From Vogesella indigofera (GTDB lineage Bacteria; Pseudomonadota; Gammaproteobacteria; Burkholderiales; Chromobacteriaceae): a stretch of 54,460 nt of DNA. Made by a program: the position numbers and the translations under genes. This document shows positions 1-8,155 of this stretch, piece after piece. The stretch lies in the NCBI RefSeq assembly GCF_028548395.1, contig NZ_JAQQLA010000013.1:1-54460 (forward strand), read 5' to 3'. Each line of letters opens with the position of its first letter. Within the stretch, counting starts at the first letter, position 1. The notes below the pieces were generated by a model. The model worked only from the letters and a program-made list of their open reading frames with translations. It was not told the origin of the DNA and made no database searches.

Positions 1-27
1 ACACTTACACCTATCGGTTATTCGTTC

Positions 28-39
28 TGTTAAAGAGCA
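28..39 (-). promoter_or_regulatory. boxA antitermination element of an rRNA operon leader
   Basis: Read on the minus strand this is TGCTCTTTAACA, identical to the core boxA of bacterial rRNA leaders, where NusB/S10 (NusE) assemble an antitermination complex. It lies about 45 nt downstream of a strong minus-strand promoter. I infer that a 16S-23S-5S operon begins just beyond the left edge of the window and reads leftward. Confidence 0.8.
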
Positions 40-82
40 GTGCTGAACCGCGTTTCGTTTGCGGCGTCAGCTGAGGAGGCGA

Positions 83-111
83 ACTATAGCGAAGCCGACC
101 ACCCGCGTCAA
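83..111 (-). promoter_or_regulatory. Strong sigma-70 promoter, probable rRNA operon promoter
   Basis: On the minus strand there is a -35 box TTGACG (106-111), a 17-nt spacer and a -10 box TATAGT (83-88). A GC-rich stretch follows, as expected of a stringently controlled rRNA promoter discriminator. The DNA upstream of the -35 (about 112-190) is rich in A/T runs and could act as an UP element. Together with boxA at 28-39 this supports an rRNA transcription unit leaving the window. No gene is seen in 112-257. Confidence 0.75.
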
Positions 112-257
112 CACCCCAACATGCAGTTTTTGACACAAAAACCACAAACCATTGATTTTAATGAGCAAGTAATTTGAAGAAAATTGGAAACCCAAGCCGG
201 ATTGGCTCTGCTACGCTGGATGACCTACTCCTCCCTCCCATAAAAACCCATTAATTC

Positions 258-902
258 ATGCAACGTCACTGGCTTTTCGATCTTGATGACACCCTGCACC
301 ACGCCGGCGCACAGGTATTTCCGCTGATTACGCTGCGGATGACCAGTTACATCATGCAACACCTGCAGGTTGACGAAGATGAGGCGCACCGCCTGCGCAA
401 GCTGTACTGGCGTCGCTATGGTGCCACCCTCGGCGGCCTGATCAGGCATCACCACGTCGATGCCGACCATTTTCTGCGCAACACCCACGACATGGACGAA
501 CTGCTACCCCTGATCGACAGCAGTAACCAGCTACCGCAATTGCTGAGCCGTCTACCGGGACGCAAGTGGGTGTTTTCCAATGGTCCGCAGCATTATGTAG
601 AGGCACTGATCGAACATCTGCGCATCGGCCATTTCTTTGAAGAGGTTTTCGGCATCGAACGCTTCGGCCAGCCCAAGCCGCGGGCGGCCGCTTTTCGGCA
701 GGTACTGCGTCAAAGCGGCATTGCCGCCGAACGCTGCATCATGGTGGAGGATTCCCTGGCCAACCTGCGCACGGCGCGGCAGCTGGGCATGCGAACGGTG
801 TGGATCAGCCAGCAGAAGCGCAAGCCGTGCTGGGTCGACTATCGTATCGGCAGCCTGAGCCAGTTGCCACGGCTGGCATTTAGCGCCGACCCTGCTGCTT
901 GA
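258..902 (+). CDS. HAD-family hydrolase, pyrimidine 5'-nucleotidase type
   Basis: The 214-residue product is a haloacid-dehalogenase superfamily phosphatase. Motif I is DLDDTL at residues 8-13, with Asp8 the likely nucleophile and Asp10 the acid/base. Motif II is Ser107-Asn108 in FSNG, the motif III Lys is about 140 and the acidic pair is Glu164-Asp165. The short helical cap and the YGATLGGL segment (54-61) resemble the SDT1/YjjG-like pyrimidine 5'-nucleotidases, which dephosphorylate UMP/CMP-type nucleotides; the actual substrate is inferred. No good Shine-Dalgarno precedes the ATG. The 3' end overlaps the convergent VanZ-like gene by 23 bp. Confidence 0.8.
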   Translation: MQRHWLFDLDDTLHHAGAQVFPLITLRMTSYIMQHLQVDEDEAHRLRKLYWRRYGATLGGLIRHHHVDADHFLRNTHDMDELLPLIDSSNQLPQLLSRLPGRKWVFSNGPQHYVEALIEHLRIGHFFEEVFGIERFGQPKPRAAAFRQVLRQSGIAAERCIMVEDSLANLRTARQLGMRTVWISQQKRKPCWVDYRIGSLSQLPRLAFSADPAA

Positions 903-1965
903 GCGACAGCAACAGACAGGCAAAAGCCGCCAGCGGCCACAAGTCGGCCACCAGATCGACCAGTGCGCTCATGTTCAACAGATGGCCGTAGCTCCAGCGG
1001 AACAGCGACAGCACGTCGGACTGCAGACCGGACAGCGGCCAGAACGACACCACCAGCTGCGACAATAGCAGGCACAGCATGGCAGCCAGGGTTTGCGGCC
1101 AACGTTGGCCACGCGTCACCACCCACACCAGCAACAGGCCACCGAGCAGGCCCAGCGCGACGTTGAGGTTGACCCACTGGAAGAACAATGCTGGCTTCAG
1201 CAGCGCACCGGCGGTAACCAGTTTCAGCACGATCACCGTCAGCAGGAAGTAGACGATGGCGCGCAACTGGTACTGGCGCCGGCTCAGGAAGCAGGTCAGG
1301 AACAGCAGACTGCCGGCGAGATTCAGCATCGCACTGCCGCCTTCGATCAGAATCAGGAATAGCTGCGGATCTTGCAGCGGCGAGATATACGGCTGCGGCA
1401 GCCCCTCCGGCAACACCACCATGCCGAACAGAGGAATCGCCGGATTCAGCTGCGTCAGGAACCATAGCCCGATCAGCAGCAACGCGTAGTCGGCACTGCT
1501 ATCGCTGACAAACCAGTGCCGGCGCAACGCCTTGCACTGCGCCCAGAAGCGGGAAAACAGCGGGAACGTCGCCAGCGTCGCGCCGCAAGCGGCGCCGCCG
1601 ACGTTGTACAGCACGTCAAGATTGGAGGCGACGCGCAATGGCAGGAACTGCTGCAGCGTCTCCACCAGCACACTGCTGAGACTGGCCACCAGCATCGCCA
1701 AGCCCCAGCCCTGCCATTTGCGATGCGGCACCAGCGCCAGGCTGAAACCGTAGGGAATGTAGATCAGCAGGTTGACGGCATTGTCGAAAAAGCGGGTGTA
1801 GTACGGCAGCGGGTAAAACAGGAAGTCGAACAGCGGCAAGCCGGTATCCTGCCAGCCGGTAAACGGATAGGCACTGAGGAACACGATCAGCGCGGCATTG
1901 ATCAATGCCGCATGCAGTGCGACATGGCTGCGATCGGAAGCAGGAGAAACGGAAGCGGAGCTCAT
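880..1965 (-). CDS. VanZ-like multi-pass membrane protein
   Basis: The protein has 361 residues from the ATG at 1965, chosen because the longer open frame runs into the upstream gene while this ATG opens the conserved part (MSSASVSPASDRSH). Many hydrophobic segments run through it. The N-terminal third (FDNAVNLLIYIPYGF and nearby) looks like the VanZ domain, a small membrane domain of unknown biochemical role, named for teicoplanin resistance in enterococci. The C-terminal half adds further membrane segments. It lies 26 nt downstream of the cysteine-synthase-like gene on the same strand, so co-transcription is likely. No resistance function should be assumed. Confidence 0.65.
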   Translation of the reverse strand: MSSASVSPASDRSHVALHAALINAALIVFLSAYPFTGWQDTGLPLFDFLFYPLPYYTRFFDNAVNLLIYIPYGFSLALVPHRKWQGWGLAMLVASLSSVLVETLQQFLPLRVASNLDVLYNVGGAACGATLATFPLFSRFWAQCKALRRHWFVSDSSADYALLLIGLWFLTQLNPAIPLFGMVVLPEGLPQPYISPLQDPQLFLILIEGGSAMLNLAGSLLFLTCFLSRRQYQLRAIVYFLLTVIVLKLVTAGALLKPALFFQWVNLNVALGLLGGLLLVWVVTRGQRWPQTLAAMLCLLLSQLVVSFWPLSGLQSDVLSLFRWSYGHLLNMSALVDLVADLWPLAAFACLLLSLKQQGRR

Positions 1966-1991
1966 CGGAATCGTCTGGCCAGGTAGGCGGC

Positions 1992-3062
1992 TCAGGCCTG
2001 CGCCTCCGACCACACGCCATCGTGGAAGAAACGACGATAGCGCGTCAACCACGGCGCGATGTCGTAGCCATGCTGCGCCAGCCAGGCCGGATCGAAGTAA
2101 CTGTTGAGATAGCGGTTGCCGTCGTCGCACAGCAGCGTGACGATGCTGCCGCTCTGGCCGTTACGCTGCATCTGCGCCGCCAGCTGGCAGACGCCGTAGA
2201 AATTGGTCCCGGTGGAACCACCGCACTTGCGCCCGAGCACCTCCTCCAGAAAATGCACGGCGGCGTAGCTGGCGACGTTCGGCACGCGGATCATGTGATC
2301 CACCACCCCGGGAATGAAGGACGGCTCGACCCGCGGGCGACCGATGCCTTCCACCCCGGAGCCGCCGCTGCACTGCTGGTCGCGCTGACCACTATAGTAG
2401 CTGTCGTAGAACACCGAGTTTTCCGGATCCACCACGCACACCCGCGTCGCCAGGCGCTGGTAGCGCACGTAACGGCCAAAGGTGGCGCTGGTGCCGCCGG
2501 TGCCGGCACCGCACACGATCCACTCCGGCACCGGATGCGGCTCCAGCGCCATCTGCCGGAAAATGGTATCGGCGATATTGTTGTTGCCGCGCCAGTCGGT
2601 GGCACGCTCGGCGTAGGTGAACTGGTCCATGTAGTGGCCGTCCAGCTGCTGCGCCAGTTGCCGCGACACGTCATAGATAGTGGCCGGATCATCCACCAGG
2701 TGGCAGCGCCCACCGTAGAACTCGATGGCACGGATTTTCTCGGCCGAGGTGCTACGCGGCATCACCGCGATGAACGGCAGACCCAGCAGGCGGGCGAAGT
2801 AAGCCTCCGACACCGCGGTACTGCCGCTGGAAGCCTCGATGATGCTGGTACCGGCCTTGATCCAGCCGTTGCACAGACCGTAGAGGAACAGGGAACGCGC
2901 CAAGCGGTGCTTGAGGCTGCCGGTAGGATGGGTGGACTCGTCCTTGAAATAGAGCTGGATGTCGGGCAGCCCCGGCAGCGGCAAGGGAATCAGGTGCGTA
3001 TCGCTGGAGCGATTGAAGTCTGCCTCGATCTTTTGTACTGCCTGCGCTACCCAGCTACTCAT
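1992..3062 (-). CDS. PLP-dependent cysteine synthase-family protein
   Basis: This 356-residue fold-type II PLP enzyme has its Schiff-base Lys at about residue 51 (TGSLKHRLA), the substrate-binding [10 protein letters not shown] loop (79-87) and a glycine-rich phosphate-binding loop GAGTGGT (185-191). The family includes cysteine synthases, cysteine desulfhydrases (Cds1 type) and diaminopropionate-related enzymes. The long C-terminal part, with a Cys-Gly-Gly-Ser segment, resembles the Cds1-like branch more than CysK/CysM, so H2S-releasing cysteine breakdown is possible but not proven. The start is the ATG at 3062, six nt after a perfect AAGGAG (3069-3074); an ATG at 3068 abuts the SD and is unlikely. 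Confidence 0.75.
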   Translation of the reverse strand: MSSWVAQAVQKIEADFNRSSDTHLIPLPLPGLPDIQLYFKDESTHPTGSLKHRLARSLFLYGLCNGWIKAGTSIIEASSGSTAVSEAYFARLLGLPFIAVMPRSTSAEKIRAIEFYGGRCHLVDDPATIYDVSRQLAQQLDGHYMDQFTYAERATDWRGNNNIADTIFRQMALEPHPVPEWIVCGAGTGGTSATFGRYVRYQRLATRVCVVDPENSVFYDSYYSGQRDQQCSGGSGVEGIGRPRVEPSFIPGVVDHMIRVPNVASYAAVHFLEEVLGRKCGGSTGTNFYGVCQLAAQMQRNGQSGSIVTLLCDDGNRYLNSYFDPAWLAQHGYDIAPWLTRYRRFFHDGVWSEAQA

Positions 3063-3106
3063 CGTCATCTCCTTGGAATAGACGCATTGTACCCGAGTCA
3101 TGCAAA

Positions 3107-3129
3107 AAGGGCGCCGCAGCGCCCTTTTT
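3107..3129. terminator. Bidirectional rho-independent terminator
   Basis: The stem GGGCGC/GCGCCC with loop CGCA (3109-3124) is flanked by A-run and T-run. It lies between the end of ompW (minus strand) and the start of the cysteine-synthase-like gene, so on the minus strand it terminates ompW. Confidence 0.85.
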
Positions 3130-3151
3130 CATGCCAACCGCAGCCGGTCGA

Positions 3152-3745
3152 TCAGAACTTCATACCGATACCGACGCTGGTCACCAGCGGGTTGATGTCC
3201 AGCGTACCCAGGTCGGTACCATTGGAGCTGACTTTGGTCTTGATCCACAGCTTCTTCATGTCCAAGTTCAGGAACACGTCCTTGGTCAGAGGCATGTCGA
3301 TACCGACCTGCAGCGCCGGGCCAAAGCTGTTCTTTTTCACGGTCCAAGGCAGCACGTCCGTATTTTTCACGTCGTAGAAGCGGGTGTAGTTGATACCGGC
3401 ACCGGCGTACGGACGGAACTGGCCTTCCGGATTGAAGTGGTACTGCAACGTCAGCGTCGGTGGCAGCACTTTAACGGAGCCCAGCTTGCCCAGAGCAGAA
3501 GTCACATCATGCTTGGAAGTACCCAGGATCAGCTCGGCGCCAATGTTGTTGGTGAGCATGTAGGTGAAGTCTAGCTCGGGAATGGTGTCATTGCTGACAT
3601 CGACATTCGCCGCTTGCAGCGTTTTATTTACCGAAGTTTGCGGATTTACGTTAGCAATACGCAAACGTGCGATGATGTCGCCCTGTGCCGCGAAGGCACC
3701 GGCGGACAAGGAAGCCAGAATGGCGGCGATAGCGAATTTTTTCAT
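3152..3745 (-). CDS. ompW: OmpW-family outer membrane protein
   Basis: The 197-residue precursor starts at an ATG (3745) six nt after GGAGA. The first about 20 residues (MKKFAIAAILASLSAGAFA) form a Sec signal peptide with an AFA-A cleavage site. The mature part alternates short amphipathic strands, with the FRPYAGAGINYTRFYD segment, the 'DMPLTKDVFLNLDMKKLW' stretch and a terminal aromatic residue (GIGMKF), as in OmpW. This is an eight-stranded outer-membrane beta-barrel thought to let small hydrophobic molecules through. It is monocistronic, ended by the terminator at 3107-3129, and divergent from ubiD. Confidence 0.88.
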   Translation of the reverse strand: MKKFAIAAILASLSAGAFAAQGDIIARLRIANVNPQTSVNKTLQAANVDVSNDTIPELDFTYMLTNNIGAELILGTSKHDVTSALGKLGSVKVLPPTLTLQYHFNPEGQFRPYAGAGINYTRFYDVKNTDVLPWTVKKNSFGPALQVGIDMPLTKDVFLNLDMKKLWIKTKVSSNGTDLGTLDINPLVTSVGIGMKF

Positions 3746-3892
3746 GGTTATCTCCAAGCAAGTTCTGCGAAAATTCTTCTTGTTCGCCAAAGCACTCTTA
3801 ATTGACCAGCAACTTGTCGAGCACGGCGAAGACGTGCGGCAAGAATAACCTTGCTCTGAGGCAGGGTTTTTGCGTTAGATCATGAAACGATC

Positions 3893-5368
3893 ATGAAATA
3901 CCACGACCTGCGAGACTTCATTAGCCAACTGGAACGACAGCACGAGCTGAAGCGCATCAGCGTGCCGGTGTCGCCGCACCTGGAGATGACCGAGATCGGC
4001 GACCGCGTGCTGAAGGCCGGCGGCCCGGCGCTGCTGTTTGAAACGCCGCAACAGGGCGACAAGCGCTACGACATCCCGGTGCTGGCCAATCTGTTCGGCA
4101 CCCCGCAGCGGGTGGCGATGGGCATGGGCGCCAACGACGTGATGCAGCTGCGCGAAATCGGCAAGACGTTGGCTTATCTGAAGGAGCCGGAACCGCCGAA
4201 GGGCTTGCGCGACGCCTGGGACAAGCTGCCGCTGCTGAAGCAGGTGCTGTCGATGGCGCCGAAGGAAGTAAAGAAGGCGCCGTGCCAGGACATCGTGTGG
4301 GAAGGCGACGAGGTGGATCTCTCGCGGCTGCCGATCCAGCACTGCTGGCCCGGCGACGTGGCACCGCTGATCACCTGGGGCCTCACCGTCACCCGCGGCC
4401 CCAACAAGAAACGCCAGAACCTGGGCATCTACCGCCAGCAGGTGATCGGCCGCAACCGCGTGATCATGCGCTGGCTGGCGCACCGCGGCGGCGCGCTGGA
4501 CTACCGCGAATTCCGTGCGGCCAACCCGGATACGCCCTACCCGGTGGCGGTGGTGCTGGGTTGCGACCCGGCCACCATCCTCGGCGCGGTGACGCCGGTG
4601 CCGGACACGCTGTCGGAATACCAGTTCGCCGGCCTGCTGCGCGGTAGCCGCACCGAGCTGGTGAAATGCCTCGGCTCCGACCTGCAGGTGCCATCCAGCG
4701 CCGAAATCGTGCTGGAAGGTCACATTCACCCGAACGACATGGCGATGGAAGGCCCGTACGGCGACCACACCGGCTACTACAACGAGCAGGACAGCTTCCC
4801 GGTATTCACCATCGACCGCATCACCATGCGCGAGAAGCCGATCTACCACAGCACCTACACCGGCAAGCCGCCGGACGAGCCGGCCATTCTCGGCGTGGCG
4901 CTGAACGAGGTGTTCGTGCCCATCCTGCAGAAGCAGTTTCCGGAGATCGTCGACTTCTACCTGCCGCCGGAAGGCTGCAGCTACCGCATGGCGGTGGTGT
5001 CGATCAAGAAGCAGTACCCCGGCCACGCCAAGCGGGTGATGATGGGCTGCTGGAGCTTCCTGCGCCAGTTCATGTACACCAAGTTCATCGTGGTGGTCGA
5101 CGACGACGTCAATACCCGCGACTGGAAGGAAGTGATCTGGGCGATTACCACGCGCATGGACCCGGTGCGCGACACCACCCTGATCGAGCACACCCCGATC
5201 GACTACCTGGACTTTGCCAGCCCAATTTCCGGACTGGGCGGCAAGATGGGACTGGATGCCACCAACAAGCTGCCGGGCGAAACCAGCCGCGAATGGGGCA
5301 CCCCGATCGTGATGGACGCCGCCACCCGCCAGCGGGTGGATAGCCTGTGGCAGCAACTGGGACTGTAA
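3893..5368 (+). CDS. ubiD: 4-hydroxy-3-polyprenylbenzoate decarboxylase UbiD
   Basis: The 491-residue protein matches the usual UbiD length (about 490). UbiD decarboxylates 3-octaprenyl-4-hydroxybenzoate in ubiquinone synthesis and needs prenylated FMN made by UbiX. Family landmarks visible include [10 protein letters not shown] at the start, [20 protein letters not shown] for cofactor/metal binding, [12 protein letters not shown] (the Glu-rich active-site loop) and the C-terminal [13 protein letters not shown]. The ATG is not preceded by a clear SD. It is divergent from ompW and is followed by about 240 bp without a gene before yggL. No ubiX is in the window. Confidence 0.93.
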   Translation: MKYHDLRDFISQLERQHELKRISVPVSPHLEMTEIGDRVLKAGGPALLFETPQQGDKRYDIPVLANLFGTPQRVAMGMGANDVMQLREIGKTLAYLKEPEPPKGLRDAWDKLPLLKQVLSMAPKEVKKAPCQDIVWEGDEVDLSRLPIQHCWPGDVAPLITWGLTVTRGPNKKRQNLGIYRQQVIGRNRVIMRWLAHRGGALDYREFRAANPDTPYPVAVVLGCDPATILGAVTPVPDTLSEYQFAGLLRGSRTELVKCLGSDLQVPSSAEIVLEGHIHPNDMAMEGPYGDHTGYYNEQDSFPVFTIDRITMREKPIYHSTYTGKPPDEPAILGVALNEVFVPILQKQFPEIVDFYLPPEGCSYRMAVVSIKKQYPGHAKRVMMGCWSFLRQFMYTKFIVVVDDDVNTRDWKEVIWAITTRMDPVRDTTLIEHTPIDYLDFASPISGLGGKMGLDATNKLPGETSREWGTPIVMDAATRQRVDSLWQQLGL

Positions 5369-5543
5369 GAACCTTCTCACGACCTGCCGCGACAGATCGC
5401 CAGATGGGGCGATACCGCATTGAAAACGGCTTCGGCAGGTGCATTTATATCCAAGCCAACGCCCTTCCTCAGGCGTTTTCGCCTTGTCTCGCGTGAGCTC
5501 GCGAGATCGTGAACACGCTCTGACACGTCGCCGGCGCAAATAA

Positions 5544-5581
5544 TTGTGTTACCCCGGGCAGGGCGCGTTATCATCGCGCCC
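5544..5581 (+). promoter_or_regulatory. Putative yggL promoter overlapped by an inverted repeat
   Basis: A possible -35 (TTGTGT, 5544-5549) and -10 (TATCAT, 5569-5574) are spaced 19 nt apart, about 36 nt before the ATG. The perfect inverted repeat GGGCGCG/CGCGCCC (5561-5567, 5575-5581) brackets the -10 box, so its loop is the -10. It could be an operator or simply a hairpin at the mRNA start. This is a pattern-based call. Confidence 0.35.
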
Positions 5582-5609
5582 TGTCTGTACTTACCCCGGA
5601 GATCTCACC

Positions 5610-5969
5610 ATGATTAATGCCAATTCCCGCCAGCGCCTGAAACGCCTGAAACCCCGCCAGCGCAAGAAGCTGCGCGTTGGTGAGTTCCAGGAACTGGGCT
5701 TTACCGTGATCGCCAACCTGAAAGACGACGCCGCTGCCGGCGCCCACGACGGCCTGCTGGATGCCTGGCTGGACGCGGTCGAGCAGCACGGTGTCAGCTT
5801 TGGCGGTCACTTCAGCGACGGCCAGCTGGACGGCATCGTATTCCCGATCAACGGCGTGGCGGTCACCGCCGAGATGCGCAGCGCGCTGAATGCCTGGCTG
5901 CAGGCACGCGCCGAAGTCAGCGACGTGGAATGCAGCGAGCTGCTGGACGTGTGGCACAGCGCCTGGTAA
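5610..5969 (+). CDS. yggL: YggL, 50S ribosome-associated protein (DUF469)
   Basis: The 119-residue protein starts at ATG 5610, just after a CCGGAGA ribosome site. It begins with a very basic stretch (RQRLKRLKPRQRKKLRVGEFQELGF), then the conserved acidic/aromatic part with GGHFSDGQLDGIVFP, typical of the YggL/DUF469 family. In E. coli YggL is reported bound to the 50S subunit; its role is unclear. It stands alone with a strong terminator after it. Confidence 0.85.
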   Translation: MINANSRQRLKRLKPRQRKKLRVGEFQELGFTVIANLKDDAAAGAHDGLLDAWLDAVEQHGVSFGGHFSDGQLDGIVFPINGVAVTAEMRSALNAWLQARAEVSDVECSELLDVWHSAW

Positions 5970-5994
5970 GGCTGCGGCCAACCCTGGCCCCATG

Positions 5995-6024
5995 AAAAAA
6001 GCCTCCGCATGCGGAGGCTTTTTT
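5995..6024. terminator. Bidirectional rho-independent terminator
   Basis: A perfect 9+9 palindrome GCCTCCGCA/TGCGGAGGC (6001-6018) is flanked by six A's on the left and six T's on the right. It ends yggL (plus) and the convergent small gene at 6035-6391 (minus). A one-mismatch copy of the dispersed 13-bp word lies just before it at 5973-5985. Confidence 0.92.
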
Positions 6025-6034
6025 CTATGCCGCG

Positions 6035-6391
6035 TCAGGGCGCGGTCAGCCGGCGCCGCGCATACAACAGCAGGCCGTCGGCCAGATGCTGGTACAGCCG
6101 CGGCGCGCGCGACGGCGGACAGGGTTGGCCGCACAGCGGCGACGGATCGCCGGCCGCAGCCAGCGTCTGGCACAGCGCCAGCTGTTCGTGCTGCCACGCC
6201 AGCCAGTCGGCCTCGCCACGGCGTTGCAGGCGCTGGTACTGCTGCGGCCACGGCGCACCGGACTGCACGGTGCGCCAACCAAAAAACAGCAACGAATGCC
6301 ACAGAGCAAAACTGCTGCGACACTGGCGACGGCACAGCGCCGGCAATACGGCGTTGATCGCCAGCAGCAAGGGCAACAAGGGCTGGGTCAT
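6035..6391 (-). CDS. Hypothetical protein, cysteine-containing, 118 aa
   Basis: I do not recognise this family. The ATG at 6391 follows a strong AAGGAGG (6397-6403). The N-terminus is hydrophobic (MTQPLLPLLLAINAVLPALC) and could be a membrane anchor or signal. Six cysteines follow in short spacings (LCRRQC, ALCQT, PLCGQPCPP), plus several Trp and Gln. It lies between two terminators, so it is its own transcript. A variant of the dispersed 13-bp word (6121-6133) is in its coding part, giving the LCGQP residues. A good ribosome site and in-frame terminator context support it being a real gene. Confidence 0.6.
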   Translation of the reverse strand: MTQPLLPLLLAINAVLPALCRRQCRSSFALWHSLLFFGWRTVQSGAPWPQQYQRLQRRGEADWLAWQHEQLALCQTLAAAGDPSPLCGQPCPPSRAPRLYQHLADGLLLYARRRLTAP

Positions 6392-6499
6392 GGGGCCTCC
6401 TTTTGTGCAATGCACAAAAAAGGTATAAACCGATTCTGCCGCCTTGCCAAGGCCCTTCGCCACATTGCCCCCTCTGCTGCCTCCTATCGAATCGGCACA

Positions 6500-6540
6500 A
6501 AAAAAGGCGTCACCATGCGGAAAACCGCACGGGGACGCCC
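6500..6540 (-). terminator. Rho-independent terminator of aspA
   Basis: On the minus strand GGCGTC pairs with GACGCC (6535-6540 and 6507-6512), with an inner TGCGG/CCGCA stem (loop TTTT), followed by seven T's (6500-6506). It lies 20 nt past the aspA stop. Confidence 0.85.
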
Positions 6541-6559
6541 TACAAAGGGACCTACAAAC

Positions 6560-7963
6560 TTACAGCGTCACCCAGCGCGGGCTGGTCAGCGCCTCCGGCT
6601 GCAGCAGCTTGTCCAGCTGCTCGCGCGTCAGCAGGCCGCGACGCAGCACGATGTCGTAGACGCTGCCGCCGTTGGCGTGCGCCTCGGTCGCCACTTCGGT
6701 GGCGGCGGCATAGCCGATGTAGGGGTTCAGCGCCGTCACCAGACCGACGGAACGGTGCACGGTGTCCAGCAGGTAGTCGCGGTTGGCGGTGATGCCGACC
6801 ACGCAGTTTTCGCGCAGCGTGTCGCAGGCCGCGGTCAGATGGCTGACGCTGCGGAACAGGCTGTAGGCGATCACCGGCTCGAAGGCATTCAGCTGCAGCT
6901 GGCCGGCTTCCGCCGCCATGGTCACCGTCATGTCGTTGCCGATCACTTCATACGCGACCTGGGTCACCACTTCCGGAATCACCGGGTTGACCTTGCCCGG
7001 CATGATCGAGGAGCCGGCCTGGCGCGGCGGCAGGTTGATCTCGCCGAGGCCGGCACGCGGCCCGGACGACAGCAGGCGCAGGTCGTTGCAGCTCTTGGAC
7101 AGCTTCACCGCCACCCGCTTCAGCACGCCGGACAACTGCACGAAGGCGCCGCAGTCCTGCGTCGCCTCGATCAGATTCGGCGCGGTCTGCAGCGCGATGC
7201 CGGTCAGCGCCGACAGCTTCTCGCACACCAGCGGCGTGTAGTCCGGATGGGCGGTGATGCCGGTGCCGATGGCGGTGGCGCCAAGGTTGATCTCCAGCAT
7301 CAGCGCGCTGGCTTCGTACAGCCGCTGCTCGTCCTCGCCCAGCATCACCGCGTAGGTGCGGAACTCCTGCCCCAGCGTCATCGGCACCGCGTCCTGCAAC
7401 TGGGTGCGGCCCATCTTCAGCACGTCGGAAAATTCGTCGGCCTTGTCGTCGAAGGCGTCACGCAGGCGAGCCATCGCCGCCAGCAGGCGCTGCACGCCCC
7501 AGAACGTCGCCAGCCGCAGCGCGGTCGGGTACACGTCGTTGGTGCTCTGCCCCATGTTGACGTGCTCGTTGGGGTGCAGGTACTGGTACTCGCCCTTGCC
7601 GTGGCCGAGGATCTCCAGCGCGCGGTTGGCGATCACCTCGTTGGCGTTCATATTGGTGGAGGTGCCGGCACCGCCCTGGATCACGTCGACCACGAACTGC
7701 TCGTGCAGCTTGCCGCCACGGATTTCCTCGCACGCCAGCACGATGGCGTCCTTGTGCACGGTACCGAGCAGGCCGAGCTGGTGGTTGGCCTGCGCCGCCG
7801 CCTGCTTGATCACCGCCAGCGCGCGGATCAGGTCGCCGTAACCGGCGATGGTCTGGCCGGTGATGGGGAAGTTCTCGATGGCGCGCAGGGTATGCACACC
7901 CCAGTAAACGTGGGCAGGGACCTCGCGGTCGCCGAGCAGATCGTGTTCAAGACGGGTAGCCAT
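6560..7963 (-). CDS. aspA: Aspartate ammonia-lyase (aspartase)
   Basis: The 467-residue protein belongs to the aspartase/fumarase superfamily, and its length fits AspA (about 470). The flexible catalytic loop is GSSIMPGKVNP (317-327), with the Ser at 318-319 acting as the base. TSTNMN (101-106) and GQSTNDVYP (138-146) bind the substrate carboxylates. AEGs and TSTNMNANEVIANRALEILG favour aspartase over fumarase. It reversibly splits L-aspartate into fumarate and ammonia. ATG 7963 was chosen because the open frame upstream lacks family similarity. A LysR regulator and a dicarboxylate symporter follow on the same strand upstream, suggesting an aspartate-use module. Confidence 0.88.
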   Translation of the reverse strand: MATRLEHDLLGDREVPAHVYWGVHTLRAIENFPITGQTIAGYGDLIRALAVIKQAAAQANHQLGLLGTVHKDAIVLACEEIRGGKLHEQFVVDVIQGGAGTSTNMNANEVIANRALEILGHGKGEYQYLHPNEHVNMGQSTNDVYPTALRLATFWGVQRLLAAMARLRDAFDDKADEFSDVLKMGRTQLQDAVPMTLGQEFRTYAVMLGEDEQRLYEASALMLEINLGATAIGTGITAHPDYTPLVCEKLSALTGIALQTAPNLIEATQDCGAFVQLSGVLKRVAVKLSKSCNDLRLLSSGPRAGLGEINLPPRQAGSSIMPGKVNPVIPEVVTQVAYEVIGNDMTVTMAAEAGQLQLNAFEPVIAYSLFRSVSHLTAACDTLRENCVVGITANRDYLLDTVHRSVGLVTALNPYIGYAAATEVATEAHANGGSVYDIVLRRGLLTREQLDKLLQPEALTSPRWVTL

Positions 7964-8106
7964 AGCGTGGTTCTTGTGTGGGGAAGGATGGCCGCCACTG
8001 TAGCGCCGCCGTGACAGCCCCGACCAATTCCGAATGGCGATGGGATGATGCAGGATTTGCATGATCGGCCATCATGTCGCCAACGCGCGATCAAAAACCA
8101 AGAACA

Positions 8107-8137
8107 TGCGGCCAACCTTGCACCAAGGTTGGCCGCA
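8107..8137. repeat. Inverted pair of the 13-bp dispersed word, after the LysR gene
   Basis: TGCGGCCAACCTT (8107-8119) and AAGGTTGGCCGCA (8125-8137) face each other. The arms extend to 14 bp with a 3-nt CAC loop. The pair sits between the end of the LysR gene (8156) and aspA. The U-run that should follow on the minus strand is weak, so termination is possible but less certain than at 9119-9162. Confidence 0.8.
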
Positions 8138-8155
8138 ATAGTGGGTTATGCCGCG

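Noticed and set aside
880..1965. VanZ-like gene as a teicoplanin resistance gene
   Set aside because: Only the VanZ domain is shared; no van cluster is near, and the domain occurs widely in bacteria with no resistance role.
1905..3377. 490-residue plus-strand open frame opposite the cysteine-synthase-like gene
   Set aside because: Shadow frame that also crosses the bidirectional terminator at 3107-3129.
3875..5539. 554-residue open frame on the minus strand opposite ubiD
   Set aside because: It is the antisense of a clear UbiD gene, with a His/Arg/Ala-rich composition typical of shadow frames in GC-rich DNA, and no family resemblance.
6086..8014. 642-residue plus-strand open frame opposite aspA and the small gene
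   Set aside because: Antisense to aspA, composition is Arg/His/Gln/Val rich, crosses a terminator, and has no recognisable domain.
7955..8062. Upstream ATGs for aspA giving a longer protein
   Set aside because: The extra 33 residues are low in family likeness and no ribosome site precedes them.
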